Source: JANMCE01 sp963791625 (lineage in GTDB: Bacteria; Actinomycetota; Acidimicrobiia; Acidimicrobiales; Ilumatobacteraceae). Taken from it: DNA of 64,000 nucleotides. Where the stretch lies: NCBI GenBank assembly GCA_963791625.1, contig CAWBTA010000006.1:1426001-1490000 (forward strand). Direction: 5' to 3'. Below the pieces are notes generated by a model. It did no database searches. It had not been told where the DNA came from and saw only the letters and a program-made list of their open reading frames with translations. Of the stretch, positions 31,251-40,768 are shown piece after piece (within the stretch, counting starts at the first letter, position 1; the number at the start of each line of letters is the position of its first letter). The translations under genes were made by a program, and so were the position numbers.

Positions 31251-32490
31251 TTACATGCAGGCGTCGAGCGCGTCGGTCAGCGTGCTGACAATCTGCCGGA
31301 TCCGGGACTCCTCAATGATGAGGGGCGGCCCGATCATGACGGCGTCGCCCGTGGCGTAGCCACTGCCGGATGGGTAGAGCCAGACATCTCGCTTCATGCA
31401 CTCGCCAACAACCTGACCCGCGGTCAGACCGGGTCGAAGGCCAACGCCCTGCATCAAGCCGCGCCCTCGAATGGTGGTGACGGCCGGATGATCGGCAAGG
31501 GCTTTCGTCAGCTCCGTTCGCAGCAACGTCCCCATTTGGGCGGCACGATCCACGAGGCCTTCTCGATCCATGATGTCGAGCACCACGCGGGCTGCCGCGC
31601 ACGAGGAGTCATGGGCGGTGTAGGTGAAGAACATCAGGACGCGCCCGGCTTCGGTCACCGGGTCAACGACATGGTCGGCCGCCGACACTAACGAGATCGG
31701 CTGGTACCCGCCGGCAAGACCCTTTCCGGAGACAAGAATGTCGGGCTCCCATCCGTCACCCTCGTGCCCCCAGCGGAAACCCGTGCGGCCGAAGCCCGTC
31801 ATCACCTCATCGACGATGGTGAGCACGCCGTAGTGGCGACAGATGCTGACGATCTCCGCCCAATAGTCGGCCTCAGCCGTGAGCGCACCACCGGCCGCGC
31901 CGATGATGGGCTCAGCGATGAACGCCGACACCGTCTCAGGCCCAGCCGCCTCGATAACTCCGGCCAGGGCGGACGCGTCATCCCATGGCACCTTTGGCCA
32001 CTCGGCCAGCAGCGGTTCAAGTCCGGCCTTTCGACCCGCATGATTCCCGGCGGCGAGTGTTGCCAAGGTGGAGCCGTGGTAGCTGGGGTTGCGACCTATG
32101 ACCTTCCACCGCTCGGGGCGACCCTTTGAAAGGTGATGCAAACGGGCGAGCCGAATGGCCGAATCGTTGGCCTCGCTTCCACCGCACGCGAAGAACGCGT
32201 GATGGTGATCGGCTGGAAGCCATGACTCAACGAGCGTGTCGATGAGCGCGTGGCGATTGGGTGTACCCCAGGTGGGTAGCACGTAGTCAACCGTCGAGAG
32301 CGAGCGGTGCACGGCGTCGGCAACTTCGAGCGCGACCGTGGCCAACGTTGCACACCAAGGCGCCGCCAGCACCGTCAAGAATGGCGCGTCCGTCCGCGGT
32401 GTAGAGCCATACGCCTTCGCCGCGCACCACTGTCGGTCCGGCTGCATTCGCCGTGAACCGGTACCTATCCTTCACCGCGTCAGTTGTCAT
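31251..32490 (-). CDS. Class III PLP-dependent aminotransferase, interrupted by one frameshift
   Basis: An omega-aminotransferase-like protein of about 412 aa. It has CGGSEANDSAIRLAR, YHGSTLATLAAGNH, the TIVDEVMTGFGRTG Asp region, and the PLP lysine in LVSGKGLAGGYQP. It moves amino groups from omega-amines or beta-amino acids to ketoacids; the substrate is unknown. The N-terminal part (ATG 32490 to VCNVGHGR) and the rest (EVADAVHRSLS onward) are in different frames. Dropping one base of the GCTC at plus positions 32328-32331 gives VGHGRAEVADAV, a normal sequence for the family. It lies 36 bases after the MFS gene in the same direction. Confidence 0.8.
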
Positions 32491-32526
32491 TCCGCCAGTC
32501 TGCCCGACGGCGCACCGTGACCGTTT

Positions 32527-33741
32527 CTAGGCGGGGATAGTGAGACGCTCCGTCGATGATCCGGCGGCGCTCTTCACCTTGACCGTTATGGCGACCAGCG
32601 CGGAGATGACCATGGCCGCACCTGGCCACACATACAGACCTTGGGCTCCGAATGAAGTGCCGAGCGGACCGGCGAGGACGAAGCCGATCATGAGAAAACC
32701 CTGGTCGCATGCAGTCGAAAGGGCGAACACCCGACCACGCGTCTGGTCATCGGTGGACCGCTGAACCGCGCTTGACCACGGCGATCGGACGAGGCCCGAA
32801 CCCAACCCGCCCAACGACTGCAGCAGCACAATGGCCACGAACCCGTCAGGGAGCGCGGTGCCACCGATACCGAGAGCCATGAGGGCTGTTCCCACCGCAA
32901 GCCCGGTGTGTTCTCGACCCTCACCGTAACGGCGAGCAAGCCATGCCGAACCAGCGATGGAGCCCACGCCCCACACCGTGCTGATAAGCGCGAAACCAAT
33001 GGCACCCGCGCCGAACGAGTCCGCAAGAGGAAGGTCGGCCACCATGCAGACGCCGAACGACATGTCCCACAACATGCTGACGAGGAACAACTTCTGCAGC
33101 TCGCGGGCGTGACGGACAACGCGAAATCCGTCCAACATGCCAGTGACCTCATGGGCCGAAGAACGTCCGCCGAAAGCACCTCGGGAGAGGTACACGAACA
33201 GTGCGGACACCAGGAACGTTGCTCCGTTGATGGCATACACGCTGCGCGCTCCGAGGGTGCCTACCAGAGCGCCACCAGCGAACGGGCCGATCACGATTGC
33301 GGCACCCGAGGCGGACGCGAGCATACGATTCGCCCAGTCAAGATGATCAGGCCCCGCCAGGTTCGGGATTGCAGCGGACGACGCCGACTGGAACGGACTG
33401 TTCAGCAACGCCGCAGCGAGGTTCAAGCCCACCAGCGCAGTGAGCGAGACACCGGAGGAAACGAGCGCCATCAGCAGCCACACCATCCCAGCCGCTGTCT
33501 CCGACGAGAGCATCACCCAGCGACGATCGAAGTGGTCGGCGGTCCAACCGGCCAGCGGCGACACGAGTGCCGACAAGCCGAGGTTGGCCAGCATGGCGAT
33601 GGACAGCCAGGTGGTGGAGTTGGTTCGGGCAAAGACTTCGACGAGCAAAGCCGTGCGACCGGCCATGTCACCGGCGACGGTGACGCCACGCCCCCACGTC
33701 AAACGCCGCAGGGCGCGCCGAGGGTCAACTGCCGTGGACAT
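32527..33741 (-). CDS. Major facilitator superfamily transporter (MFS_3, EntS-like)
   Basis: A 404-aa protein with about 12 hydrophobic spans, starting TWGRGVTVAGDMAGRTALLVEV. It has the loop motif GWTADHFDRRWVML of drug/siderophore exporters in the MFS_3 group. It is probably a proton-driven efflux pump; the substrate is not predictable. The ATG at 33741 precedes the first span. The frame to 33873 lacks a sensible N-terminus and is rejected. It is followed by the aminotransferase gene. Confidence 0.85.
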   Translation of the reverse strand: MSTAVDPRRALRRLTWGRGVTVAGDMAGRTALLVEVFARTNSTTWLSIAMLANLGLSALVSPLAGWTADHFDRRWVMLSSETAAGMVWLLMALVSSGVSLTALVGLNLAAALLNSPFQSASSAAIPNLAGPDHLDWANRMLASASGAAIVIGPFAGGALVGTLGARSVYAINGATFLVSALFVYLSRGAFGGRSSAHEVTGMLDGFRVVRHARELQKLFLVSMLWDMSFGVCMVADLPLADSFGAGAIGFALISTVWGVGSIAGSAWLARRYGEGREHTGLAVGTALMALGIGGTALPDGFVAIVLLQSLGGLGSGLVRSPWSSAVQRSTDDQTRGRVFALSTACDQGFLMIGFVLAGPLGTSFGAQGLYVWPGAAMVISALVAITVKVKSAAGSSTERLTIPA

Positions 33742-33847
33742 GCCCACAGTTTGCCGTCCATGAGGCCCGCAGCGCCGATCCATTTCCCGGCCTTTGGGCG
33801 TGCCGCCGTAGACTGGTAGTCCCCCAATCCAACGGATGCTGATTCTG

Positions 33848-35440
33848 ATGACCGCCATTGCCAACGAAGCCAACCGTCGACGGACGTTCGCGATTATCAG
33901 TCACCCCGACGCCGGTAAGACCACGCTCACCGAAAAGTTCCTCCTCTACGGAGGCGCTCTCCAGTCCGCGGGAACCGTCAAAGCCCGAGCCGGACGTCGC
34001 AGTGCCACGTCGGACTGGATGGAAATGGAACAGGAGCGCGGCATCTCCATCACCTCCACCGTGCTGCAGTTCCCCTATCGGGATTGTGTGGTCAATCTGC
34101 TCGACACACCCGGTCACCGTGACTTCTCGGAGGACACGTACCGCGTCCTTGCCGCGGCCGATGCAGCCGTGATGGTGCTCGATGCGGCCAAGGGCATCGA
34201 GCCGCAGACGCTGAAATTGTTCGAGGTTTGCCACGCTCGCGAGTTGCCGCTCATCACGTTCGTGAACAAGTGGGACCGCCCTGGCCGCGAGCCGTTGGAG
34301 ATCCTTGACGAGATCGAGCGGCTGCTCGATGTGAAAGCCACGCCTCTCACCTGGCCGGTTGGTATCGCTGGTGACTTTCGGGGCGTGCTCGATCGTCGTA
34401 CCGGCGACTACATCCGCTTTACCCGTACCGCCCGCGGCGCCACCGAGGCGCCGGAAGAACTCGTGTCCGCTGAGCGCGCTGCCGTCGAGGAAGGCTCCGC
34501 ATGGAAGGCCGCAGTCGATGAGCAGGACCTGCTCGAAGCAACCGGCGCAGACCACGATGATGAGACGTTTCGTGCCGGTATCACCACGCCGGTGTTCTTC
34601 GGTTCTGCGCTCACGAACTTCGGCGTGCGACTGCTGCTCGACGCGGTCATCGACATGGCGCCACATCCGTTCGATCGTGCGTCCGACGCAGGTGAGATTC
34701 GCCATCTGGACGACGACTTCAGCGCCTTCGTGTTCAAGGTGCAGGCCAACATGGACCGTTCGCATCGTGACCGCATTGCGTTCGCCCGCGTGTGCTCCGG
34801 CAAGTTTGAGCGCGGTATGGTCGTCACCCACGGCACCACCGGAAAACCGTTCGCCACCAAGTACGCCCACTCGGTTTTCGGCCAAGAGCGTGAGACCATC
34901 GAAGAGGCCTATCCGGGTGACGTGATCGGCCTCGTCAACGCCCTCGATGTGCGCGTCGGCGACACGCTCTACACCGGACCGAAGGTCAACTTCCCTCGCA
35001 TACCGAGCTTCTCTCCCGAGTTCTTCTCGACCGTGCGCGTGCTCGACCCGGGTCGCTACAAGCAGTTCAACCGCGGCATTGAACAACTCGATCAGGAAGG
35101 CGTGGTACAGGTCTTGCGCCATCCTGAGATTCGTGAGAACCCGCCGATCCTGGCCGCGGTCGGACAGCTGCAGTTCGAGGTTGTCGCCAACCGCATGGCC
35201 AACGAGTTCGGCGCCAAAGTCGAGATGACTCCCAGCCGCTTCACGCTCGCCCGTCGCACCGACAAAGAGTCCCTACCCGGCCTCGCCCGCATGAACGGCG
35301 TAGAGATCGCCCAGCGCTCCGACGGCACGCTGCTTGCGTTGTTCGAGTCGAAGTACTGGCTCAACCACCTTCTGGCCAACCAACCCGACCTCACCCTTGA
35401 GCCGCTCGTAGCGGGCGCCCTCGCCGACATGCGCGGCTAA
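33848..35440 (+). CDS. prfC: Peptide chain release factor 3
   Basis: A 530-aa translational GTPase. It has G1 SHPDAGKTT, G3 DTPGH, G4 NKWD, and the RF3-specific context RGISITSTVLQFPY. Domain II and the C-terminal RF3 domain (GQLQFEVVANRMANEFGAKVEM, KYWLNHLL) are complete. It recycles RF1/RF2 after termination. The start ATG at 33848 fits the conserved N-terminus; a slightly longer frame begins at 33836. Confidence 0.95.
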   Translation: MTAIANEANRRRTFAIISHPDAGKTTLTEKFLLYGGALQSAGTVKARAGRRSATSDWMEMEQERGISITSTVLQFPYRDCVVNLLDTPGHRDFSEDTYRVLAAADAAVMVLDAAKGIEPQTLKLFEVCHARELPLITFVNKWDRPGREPLEILDEIERLLDVKATPLTWPVGIAGDFRGVLDRRTGDYIRFTRTARGATEAPEELVSAERAAVEEGSAWKAAVDEQDLLEATGADHDDETFRAGITTPVFFGSALTNFGVRLLLDAVIDMAPHPFDRASDAGEIRHLDDDFSAFVFKVQANMDRSHRDRIAFARVCSGKFERGMVVTHGTTGKPFATKYAHSVFGQERETIEEAYPGDVIGLVNALDVRVGDTLYTGPKVNFPRIPSFSPEFFSTVRVLDPGRYKQFNRGIEQLDQEGVVQVLRHPEIRENPPILAAVGQLQFEVVANRMANEFGAKVEMTPSRFTLARRTDKESLPGLARMNGVEIAQRSDGTLLALFESKYWLNHLLANQPDLTLEPLVAGALADMRG

Positions 35441-35467
35441 TAGTCCCGTCACGGCATACAGGCTAGA

Positions 35468-35473
35468 TATACT
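35468..35473 (+). promoter_or_regulatory. -10 element of a probably leaderless toxin-antitoxin promoter
   Basis: TATACT ends 6 bases before the antitoxin ATG, so transcription would begin at or next to the start codon. No purine-rich ribosome site lies between, which suggests a leaderless message. The -35 is not clear. Confidence 0.5.
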
Positions 35474-35479
35474 CTTTGC

Positions 35480-35773
35480 ATGACGATGCAGATAGCGCTC
35501 CGGCTTGATGATGAGCAGGTGAAGCAACTCGATCATCTCGTTGTTTCGTGGGATGACCTGCAAAATCGCTCCGACGCGATCCGAATCGCTATTCAGGAGT
35601 TCGTCGACCGGCGAACTCGTAACGAGATCGATCGACAAATAGTCGAGGGCTATACGCGTTTCCCGGCGGGCGGCGCGGACGATGTCGACGACTGGGATGA
35701 TCTCATTGCTCAGTCACTGGAGGGTACTGATGAGGCACTCGCGGCGCTCGATGCCGAGGACGGAGGTTGGTGA
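35480..35773 (+). CDS. Ribbon-helix-helix antitoxin of a MazEF-type pair
   Basis: A 97-aa protein. The N-terminal RHH DNA-binding fold (MQIALRLDDEQVKQLDHLV...RSDAIRIAIQEFVDRR) is followed by an acidic C-terminus (ADDVDDWDDLIAQSLEGTDEAL) suited to wrapping the toxin. The toxin ATG overlaps the stop (TGATG). It should neutralise the toxin and repress the shared promoter. Confidence 0.88.
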   Translation: MTMQIALRLDDEQVKQLDHLVVSWDDLQNRSDAIRIAIQEFVDRRTRNEIDRQIVEGYTRFPAGGADDVDDWDDLIAQSLEGTDEALAALDAEDGGW

Positions 35774-36081
35774 TGCAGCGCGGCCAGGTGTGGCTGCACG
35801 AATCGCCGACACGCAAGCCTCGCCCGGTCCTGATCCTTACCCGAGAGAGCGTCATCGGCCTCCTGCGTACCGTCGTGGCGGTGCCTGCCACGCGAACTAT
35901 TCGCAACATTCCGACAGAAGTCCCGCTCGATGAGTCCGACGGATTACGAATGCCGTGTGTACTTTCGACCGACAACGTCGGGCTGTACAACAAGGCCTAC
36001 CTGACCCGTCACCTCACGACACTCTCGCCGGAGCGGCTGGCACAGGTGTGCCACGCCCTGTCGCTCGCAATCGACTGTTAG
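35773..36081 (+). CDS. MazF/PemK-family endoribonuclease toxin
   Basis: A 102-aa toxin. The MazF start QRGQVWLHESPTRKPRPVLILTR includes the conserved Arg, and VPATRTIRNIPTEVPL supplies the Thr/Ser of the active site. It cleaves mRNA at short motifs. The ATG at 35773, overlapping the antitoxin stop, is chosen over in-frame TTG and GTG codons just upstream. Its 3' end overlaps the convergent regulator gene by 4 bases. Confidence 0.9.
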   Translation: MQRGQVWLHESPTRKPRPVLILTRESVIGLLRTVVAVPATRTIRNIPTEVPLDESDGLRMPCVLSTDNVGLYNKAYLTRHLTTLSPERLAQVCHALSLAIDC

Positions 36082-38786
36082 CGATCGGACAGGGCGGCAG
36101 CGGTCGCCAGCTCGGTGCGGCTACGGAAGCCGAGTTTGGCGTAGGTGTGGGAGAGGTGCGTCTTGACTGTGGCACGGGACATGAACAGCTTGGCGGCGAT
36201 CTCGGGGTTCGAAAGGCCGGCGGCTACTTCGTGAACGACAGCCAACTCGGTGGGCGTGAGGCTGGCCCATCCATTCAGCGGGCGCGTGCGTTCACCCCGC
36301 ATTCGTTGGGCCACTGCGACCGCGTCCGACAGGGTCATCGTCAAACCCTCTGCCCAACCGCTGTCACTCACGACTGCGGCGTGGGCCGCAGCTACGTAGG
36401 TGGATCGATGCGGAAACCGGAAGCAGTACGGCAGCGTGGAGCGCGCCGATTCAGCTGAGGCCAAGATGCGGGCAGCCTCATGTGGCCGACCGACGTCAAC
36501 GAGCAGCGCGCCGACCATTTCGGCGGCGTCGATCGCATGAGGCCACAAGTCATAGTCGGCTGCGATCGAAAGGGCGGCGTGGGCGTGGTCAAGGGCGGCT
36601 GACGCGTCAGCTTCTCGCTGGCATTCGGCCTCGACGAGCTCAACCGTCGTTGAGTACAACGGTGCTGACAAATCAACCACCCTCCGCCGAAGCTGCGCTG
36701 CGTGCTCTCGGGCTCGGTCGAGGTTCCCCACGGAAACTTCGATTTGGGCGAGGAAACAAAGAGCGCGAAGCGATGGGAACAGATCCGAACCAGCCTCAGC
36801 GAAAGTGGCGCGGGCTTCATCCAACCGACCGGCGATGAGGTGGTCGACCCCGTGCACCATGGCGGAAATGATGTGAAAGGCGAGGGGCACCCGGCCGGGC
36901 CTGGCTTGCGCAAAAAGGTGCTGCAGTGGGGCCGCATCATTGGTGGCCAAGGCGCAACCGGCGACCTGAAAGGACGCAAGCATCCGGTCGGCAGTTGAAC
37001 CCAGATTCGCCTCGATAAGCAGCTGCGCTTGCCGGGCCAGATGCAACGACATTTCGAGGTCGCCCCGCAGCTGTGCGGTGGTCGCTCGAATCAGGATCGC
37101 TCTCGCACTCGGCAGGTTCTGAACCACGGCGTCGGCTTCGCCAAGGCGCCCGGCAGCAGTCAACAACACGCCTGCGCTCTGGGTGGCGTTCCACGCCGCA
37201 TACCATTCGCCGAGGTCCGTTGCCTCGGCGCTGATAGCAGCCAGCTCAGCCGTGACCTCATCGGTCGGGCCCATGACGAGCCCACGCAAGAGGACCCGGG
37301 CGACGCTTAAGCGAAGGACGGCGCGACGGTCGTTATTGGCTTGTGCGATTTCGAGCGCCTCCTCGTGAAGGAGGGCGAACTCGAAGTCGGCGGCATTGGT
37401 GCGCACGGTCTGTAGGCCTAGAACGGCAGCGAGCCATTCAGGTTTTGCCCGGTCGCCGGCTCTGACCGCAGGCATGCCGAAGCGTTCGGAACCAGTGACC
37501 GCTTGCTTCAATGCCCAATAGTCCCCCAGCCCCGCGACGAGCCGCAGCGAGATCGAGCATCCCGGAGCCACCCATGCGAGTGCACTGGCGCAGTTCGGCC
37601 AGTCCGGATCGATTCGGGCGATGATCTGTTGACGATCTCGCCACCATTCGTCCATTGTGGTGCCGGTCGCGGTACCTCCAGCCCTCGGAAGCCAAGCCAC
37701 GAGGAAACTGGCGTGGGCGTCACGAGCAACATCAGACTCGTTGTTGTCCTCCAATCGTTGCCATGCGAAGGCCCGGATGGTCTCCAGCAGAAGGTAACGG
37801 TCATTGTGCTCGTCGAACTGCACAAGGCTCTTGTCCACTAATCGGCCGACGATGTCCGCCGCGTCACCACGGTCCACGTCACCAAACGACGATACGATCG
37901 CGGCAGCTGCTTCGAGGCGAAAGCCGCCGACGAAAACGGCGAGACGTCGAAGGACGAGCTGCTCGGCCTGATCGAGCAAACTCTCACTCCATTCAACCGA
38001 GGCCAGCATGGTTTGCTGGCGGTCCGCTGCCGTTCTTGGACCCCCGGACAAGAGTCGGAAGCGGTCGTCGAGCTGTTCAGCGATGTGTGAAGGGGACATG
38101 GTGCCTACGCGAGCTGCTGCCAGCTCAAGGGCAAGTGGGAGTCCATCGAGGCGATGACAGATCGCCGCGACCGAGTGGGCGTCGGCATCCGTCAACGTAA
38201 AGCTCCGTCGAGCGCGCTGCGCCCGATCGACGAACAGGCGAACCGCCGGAACGTCCCGTATGGACTCGGCGGTCACTACTTCGCGTCGGTCCCACGTCGG
38301 CACCGAGAGCGGCGGTACCCGCCAGATAACTTCACCGGGAACACCTATCGACTCGCGACTCGTGCACAGCACGGTGACGTCCTTGCAGCTGTTCAGAATG
38401 TCGGTGACAGCCACTGCGACAGCATCCACAAGGTGCTCCGCGTTATCCAATATCAACAGGAACCGCGAGCACGAGCCGAGCGCACTCAGCACCTCCAACA
38501 TCAGCCCCTCGCCTTTCGTTTCGGTGACGCGCAAGGCGTCAGCCAAGAGGGCGTACACACGAGTCGGGTCGTCGGTAGAGGCCAGCGCGACCCAGGCAAC
38601 CTCGCGGCCGTCGCATTGCCGCTCCACAATTTCGCGGGCAAGGCGCGTCTTGCCCGAGCCACCCGCTCCGGTCAGGGTGACGATCCGGTTTACGGCGAGC
38701 ACGCCGGCAAGGTCATCGAGTTGGCCGTCTCTGCCGATAAGCGGCGTGAGCAGAGCAGGCATGGGGTCAAGGGGAATGTGCGGCAT
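36078..38786 (-). CDS. Large ATP-binding LuxR-family transcriptional regulator
   Basis: A 902-aa protein. An NB-ARC/AAA-like ATPase near the N-terminus has TLTGAGGSGKTRLA (Walker A, about 37-50), FLLILDNAEHL (Walker B) and the winged-helix/NB-ARC text CHRLDGLPLALELAAARVG. A long helical TPR-like middle and a C-terminal LuxR HTH (LTPTELAVVHEVAAGLSNPEIA...SRATVKTHLSHTYAKLG) follow. Such proteins are ATP-gated activators sensing small ligands. The ATG at 38786 has GGGAG at proper spacing and is preferred to the upstream TTG at 38834. It is transcribed away from an ABC exporter operon across a 141-base gap, so that operon is the likely target. Confidence 0.88.
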   Translation of the reverse strand: MPHIPLDPMPALLTPLIGRDGQLDDLAGVLAVNRIVTLTGAGGSGKTRLAREIVERQCDGREVAWVALASTDDPTRVYALLADALRVTETKGEGLMLEVLSALGSCSRFLLILDNAEHLVDAVAVAVTDILNSCKDVTVLCTSRESIGVPGEVIWRVPPLSVPTWDRREVVTAESIRDVPAVRLFVDRAQRARRSFTLTDADAHSVAAICHRLDGLPLALELAAARVGTMSPSHIAEQLDDRFRLLSGGPRTAADRQQTMLASVEWSESLLDQAEQLVLRRLAVFVGGFRLEAAAAIVSSFGDVDRGDAADIVGRLVDKSLVQFDEHNDRYLLLETIRAFAWQRLEDNNESDVARDAHASFLVAWLPRAGGTATGTTMDEWWRDRQQIIARIDPDWPNCASALAWVAPGCSISLRLVAGLGDYWALKQAVTGSERFGMPAVRAGDRAKPEWLAAVLGLQTVRTNAADFEFALLHEEALEIAQANNDRRAVLRLSVARVLLRGLVMGPTDEVTAELAAISAEATDLGEWYAAWNATQSAGVLLTAAGRLGEADAVVQNLPSARAILIRATTAQLRGDLEMSLHLARQAQLLIEANLGSTADRMLASFQVAGCALATNDAAPLQHLFAQARPGRVPLAFHIISAMVHGVDHLIAGRLDEARATFAEAGSDLFPSLRALCFLAQIEVSVGNLDRAREHAAQLRRRVVDLSAPLYSTTVELVEAECQREADASAALDHAHAALSIAADYDLWPHAIDAAEMVGALLVDVGRPHEAARILASAESARSTLPYCFRFPHRSTYVAAAHAAVVSDSGWAEGLTMTLSDAVAVAQRMRGERTRPLNGWASLTPTELAVVHEVAAGLSNPEIAAKLFMSRATVKTHLSHTYAKLGFRSRTELATAAALSDR

Positions 38787-38927
38787 TTTGCTCCCGAATT
38801 GGCGTCGGAACATCGGCCAAGTGGTTGATTCCAAAACTCGCCAGATACAGCCAGTTCTCCAGCCTATTCCCCGCCTTTGTCACCGTACGATCAAATTCAC
38901 CGCATCCCGCCAAAGGAGCACACCAGC

Positions 38928-39980
38928 ATGATGATCCACGCAGCACTACGCCACCTTCAATCCCGCCGGAGACGTTTCCTGGTGGCTGCGGTCGGCGCCG
39001 GGCTTGTGCTGGCGCTCAGCCTGGTAATGACCGGCATAACCGCCAGTTTCAGCAACGAAGCCGTTCGCACTGTGGCTTTGGCCCAAGCCGATCACTGGCT
39101 TGTCCCGATCGGCGCGGCTGGACCATTTACGACCACAAGACTGATCAACGAGCAGGACATCCACGCTCTGGAAGCGGACGAAACCCTCGAAGACGTCGCC
39201 CCGATCCTCGTCACACGCCAATCGGTCGTCACCACCGGCGAGCCGCGATTCTCGATCCTCATGGGAGTTGAACCCGGTCGGCTCGGCGCACCACGTCCGA
39301 GTGCGGGTGCGCCTATCGACGGTCCGAACCAGGCCATCGCCGATTCACGGCTTGACGTTGCGGTTGGATCGACACTCATCGTTGCCGGCGCCACCTTCAA
39401 CGTTGTTGGAACGGTTCGGTCATCACTTTTCGCAGCGACGCCCGTCGTGTACGTCGGTATCGATGACGCCCGACAGCTGAGCGTGGAAGGGGCCAAGCTC
39501 TCCTCCGCCGTACTCGTTCGCGGGGCAATCGGTCATCTGCCAGCAGGACTCAAAACCATGACACCGGACGCAGCCGTGGCCGACGCCATGGAACCGTTGA
39601 AGTCGGCGAACCAAACCATCGCCATGGTTCGCACGCTGCTGTGGCTTGTGGCGATGTTCATCGTCGGCTCGGTGCTCTACCTCAACGCACTTGAACGCAC
39701 CAAAGACTTCGCTGTCTTCAAAGCGATCGGCACGTCATCTCGGGCCATCGCCGGTGGGCTCGTCGTCCAGGCTCTCGTCGTCGCACTGCTGGCATCAGCC
39801 ATTGCCGCTGCGCTCGCCTTCGTACTGGCACCTCGCTTTCCGATGACTGTTGAAATCTCAACACTCGCGTATCTCTCACTACCCCTTGTCGCTCTCGCAG
39901 TCGCTCTCCTCGGCGCCGCCGGCGGTATGCGGCGAGCCGTCACCCTTCCCCCTTCCCTCGCGTTTGGAGCTTCGTCATGA
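38928..39980 (+). CDS. ABC transporter permease, FtsX/MacB-like
   Basis: A 350-aa protein. The first span (FLVAAVGAGLVLALSLVM) and a large extracellular MacB-type domain (about 45-220) are followed by three C-terminal spans with the FtsX motif ERTKDFAVFKAIGTSSRAI. It works with the following ATPase as a type VII (mechanotransmission) exporter. AAAGGAG lies before the ATG at 38928. The gene is divergent from the LuxR-type regulator. Confidence 0.88.
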   Translation: MMIHAALRHLQSRRRRFLVAAVGAGLVLALSLVMTGITASFSNEAVRTVALAQADHWLVPIGAAGPFTTTRLINEQDIHALEADETLEDVAPILVTRQSVVTTGEPRFSILMGVEPGRLGAPRPSAGAPIDGPNQAIADSRLDVAVGSTLIVAGATFNVVGTVRSSLFAATPVVYVGIDDARQLSVEGAKLSSAVLVRGAIGHLPAGLKTMTPDAAVADAMEPLKSANQTIAMVRTLLWLVAMFIVGSVLYLNALERTKDFAVFKAIGTSSRAIAGGLVVQALVVALLASAIAAALAFVLAPRFPMTVEISTLAYLSLPLVALAVALLGAAGGMRRAVTLPPSLAFGASS

Positions 39981-40741
39981 CCTTGCTCGTAAGCAACCTC
40001 GTTGTCGAGTACACCACCGGAGGCCAGAACATACGACCGATCAACGGCCTTTCGTTCCGTGCCGCCGCCGGAGAACTCACGCTGCTACGCGGACCCTCGG
40101 GCAGCGGCAAAAGCACCCTGCTCGCCAGTATCGCCGGCCTCCTACGACCCACGAGTGGCTACATCATGACCGCCTCCACCGAAGTCGTCGGACTGCGCGG
40201 AGCGGCGCTGCAGGACTACCGCCGATCAAAGGTCGGTATCGCGTTTCAGTCGTTCAACCTGATCGGGAGCCTCAACGCCGTCGAGAACATCATGGTACCG
40301 CTTCGGTCAGCAGGTGTGAACCGACGTGCCGCTCGACACCGCGCCGTTGCTCTCCTCAATCGACTGGGGCTCGCGGATCGAATGCTGCACTTTCCCCATC
40401 AATTGAGCGGAGGAGAACAGCAGCGTGTCGCTATCGGTCGGGCATTGGCGACCGACCCTCCGCTGCTGTTGGCCGACGAACCCACCGCGCATCTCGACGC
40501 TACCCATGTGCTAGAGATCGGCGACCTTCTACGCGAGCTTGCCCGCGAGGGGCGCACGGTCGTGGCATCCACGCACGACGATCGCATCGCCACCCTCGCC
40601 CACTACATCGTGGAGATGGGTCAGGTAGCACCGAGGCTCCCCCAGCGAGGGTTGGAAGGCCCTGACCTTCTCCATGCCACTCGTCCCAACGTGACGCCGT
40701 TCACGATCCACCATCGAGCCTGGCTCAACTGGCGCATGTGA
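39977..40741 (+). CDS. ABC transporter ATP-binding protein, LolD/MacB-like
   Basis: A 254-aa ATPase with Walker A RGPSGSGKSTLL, Q-loop AFQSFNLIGSL, signature QLSGGEQQRVAIGRAL, Walker B LLLADEPTAHLD and STHDD (H-loop His). Its ATG overlaps the permease stop (ATGA). It forms an exporter with the upstream permease; cargo unknown, with antimicrobial peptides or lipoproteins as common options in this family. Confidence 0.92.
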   Translation: MTLLVSNLVVEYTTGGQNIRPINGLSFRAAAGELTLLRGPSGSGKSTLLASIAGLLRPTSGYIMTASTEVVGLRGAALQDYRRSKVGIAFQSFNLIGSLNAVENIMVPLRSAGVNRRAARHRAVALLNRLGLADRMLHFPHQLSGGEQQRVAIGRALATDPPLLLADEPTAHLDATHVLEIGDLLRELAREGRTVVASTHDDRIATLAHYIVEMGQVAPRLPQRGLEGPDLLHATRPNVTPFTIHHRAWLNWRM

Positions 40742-40768
40742 TCGCACCCTGAGACGACCGAAAGCCGT

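Noticed and set aside
33725..35122. 465-aa open frame antisense to prfC
   Set aside because: prfC is unmistakable on the plus strand over the same bases. The antisense frame has no domain or ribosome site and reflects GC-rich codon bias.
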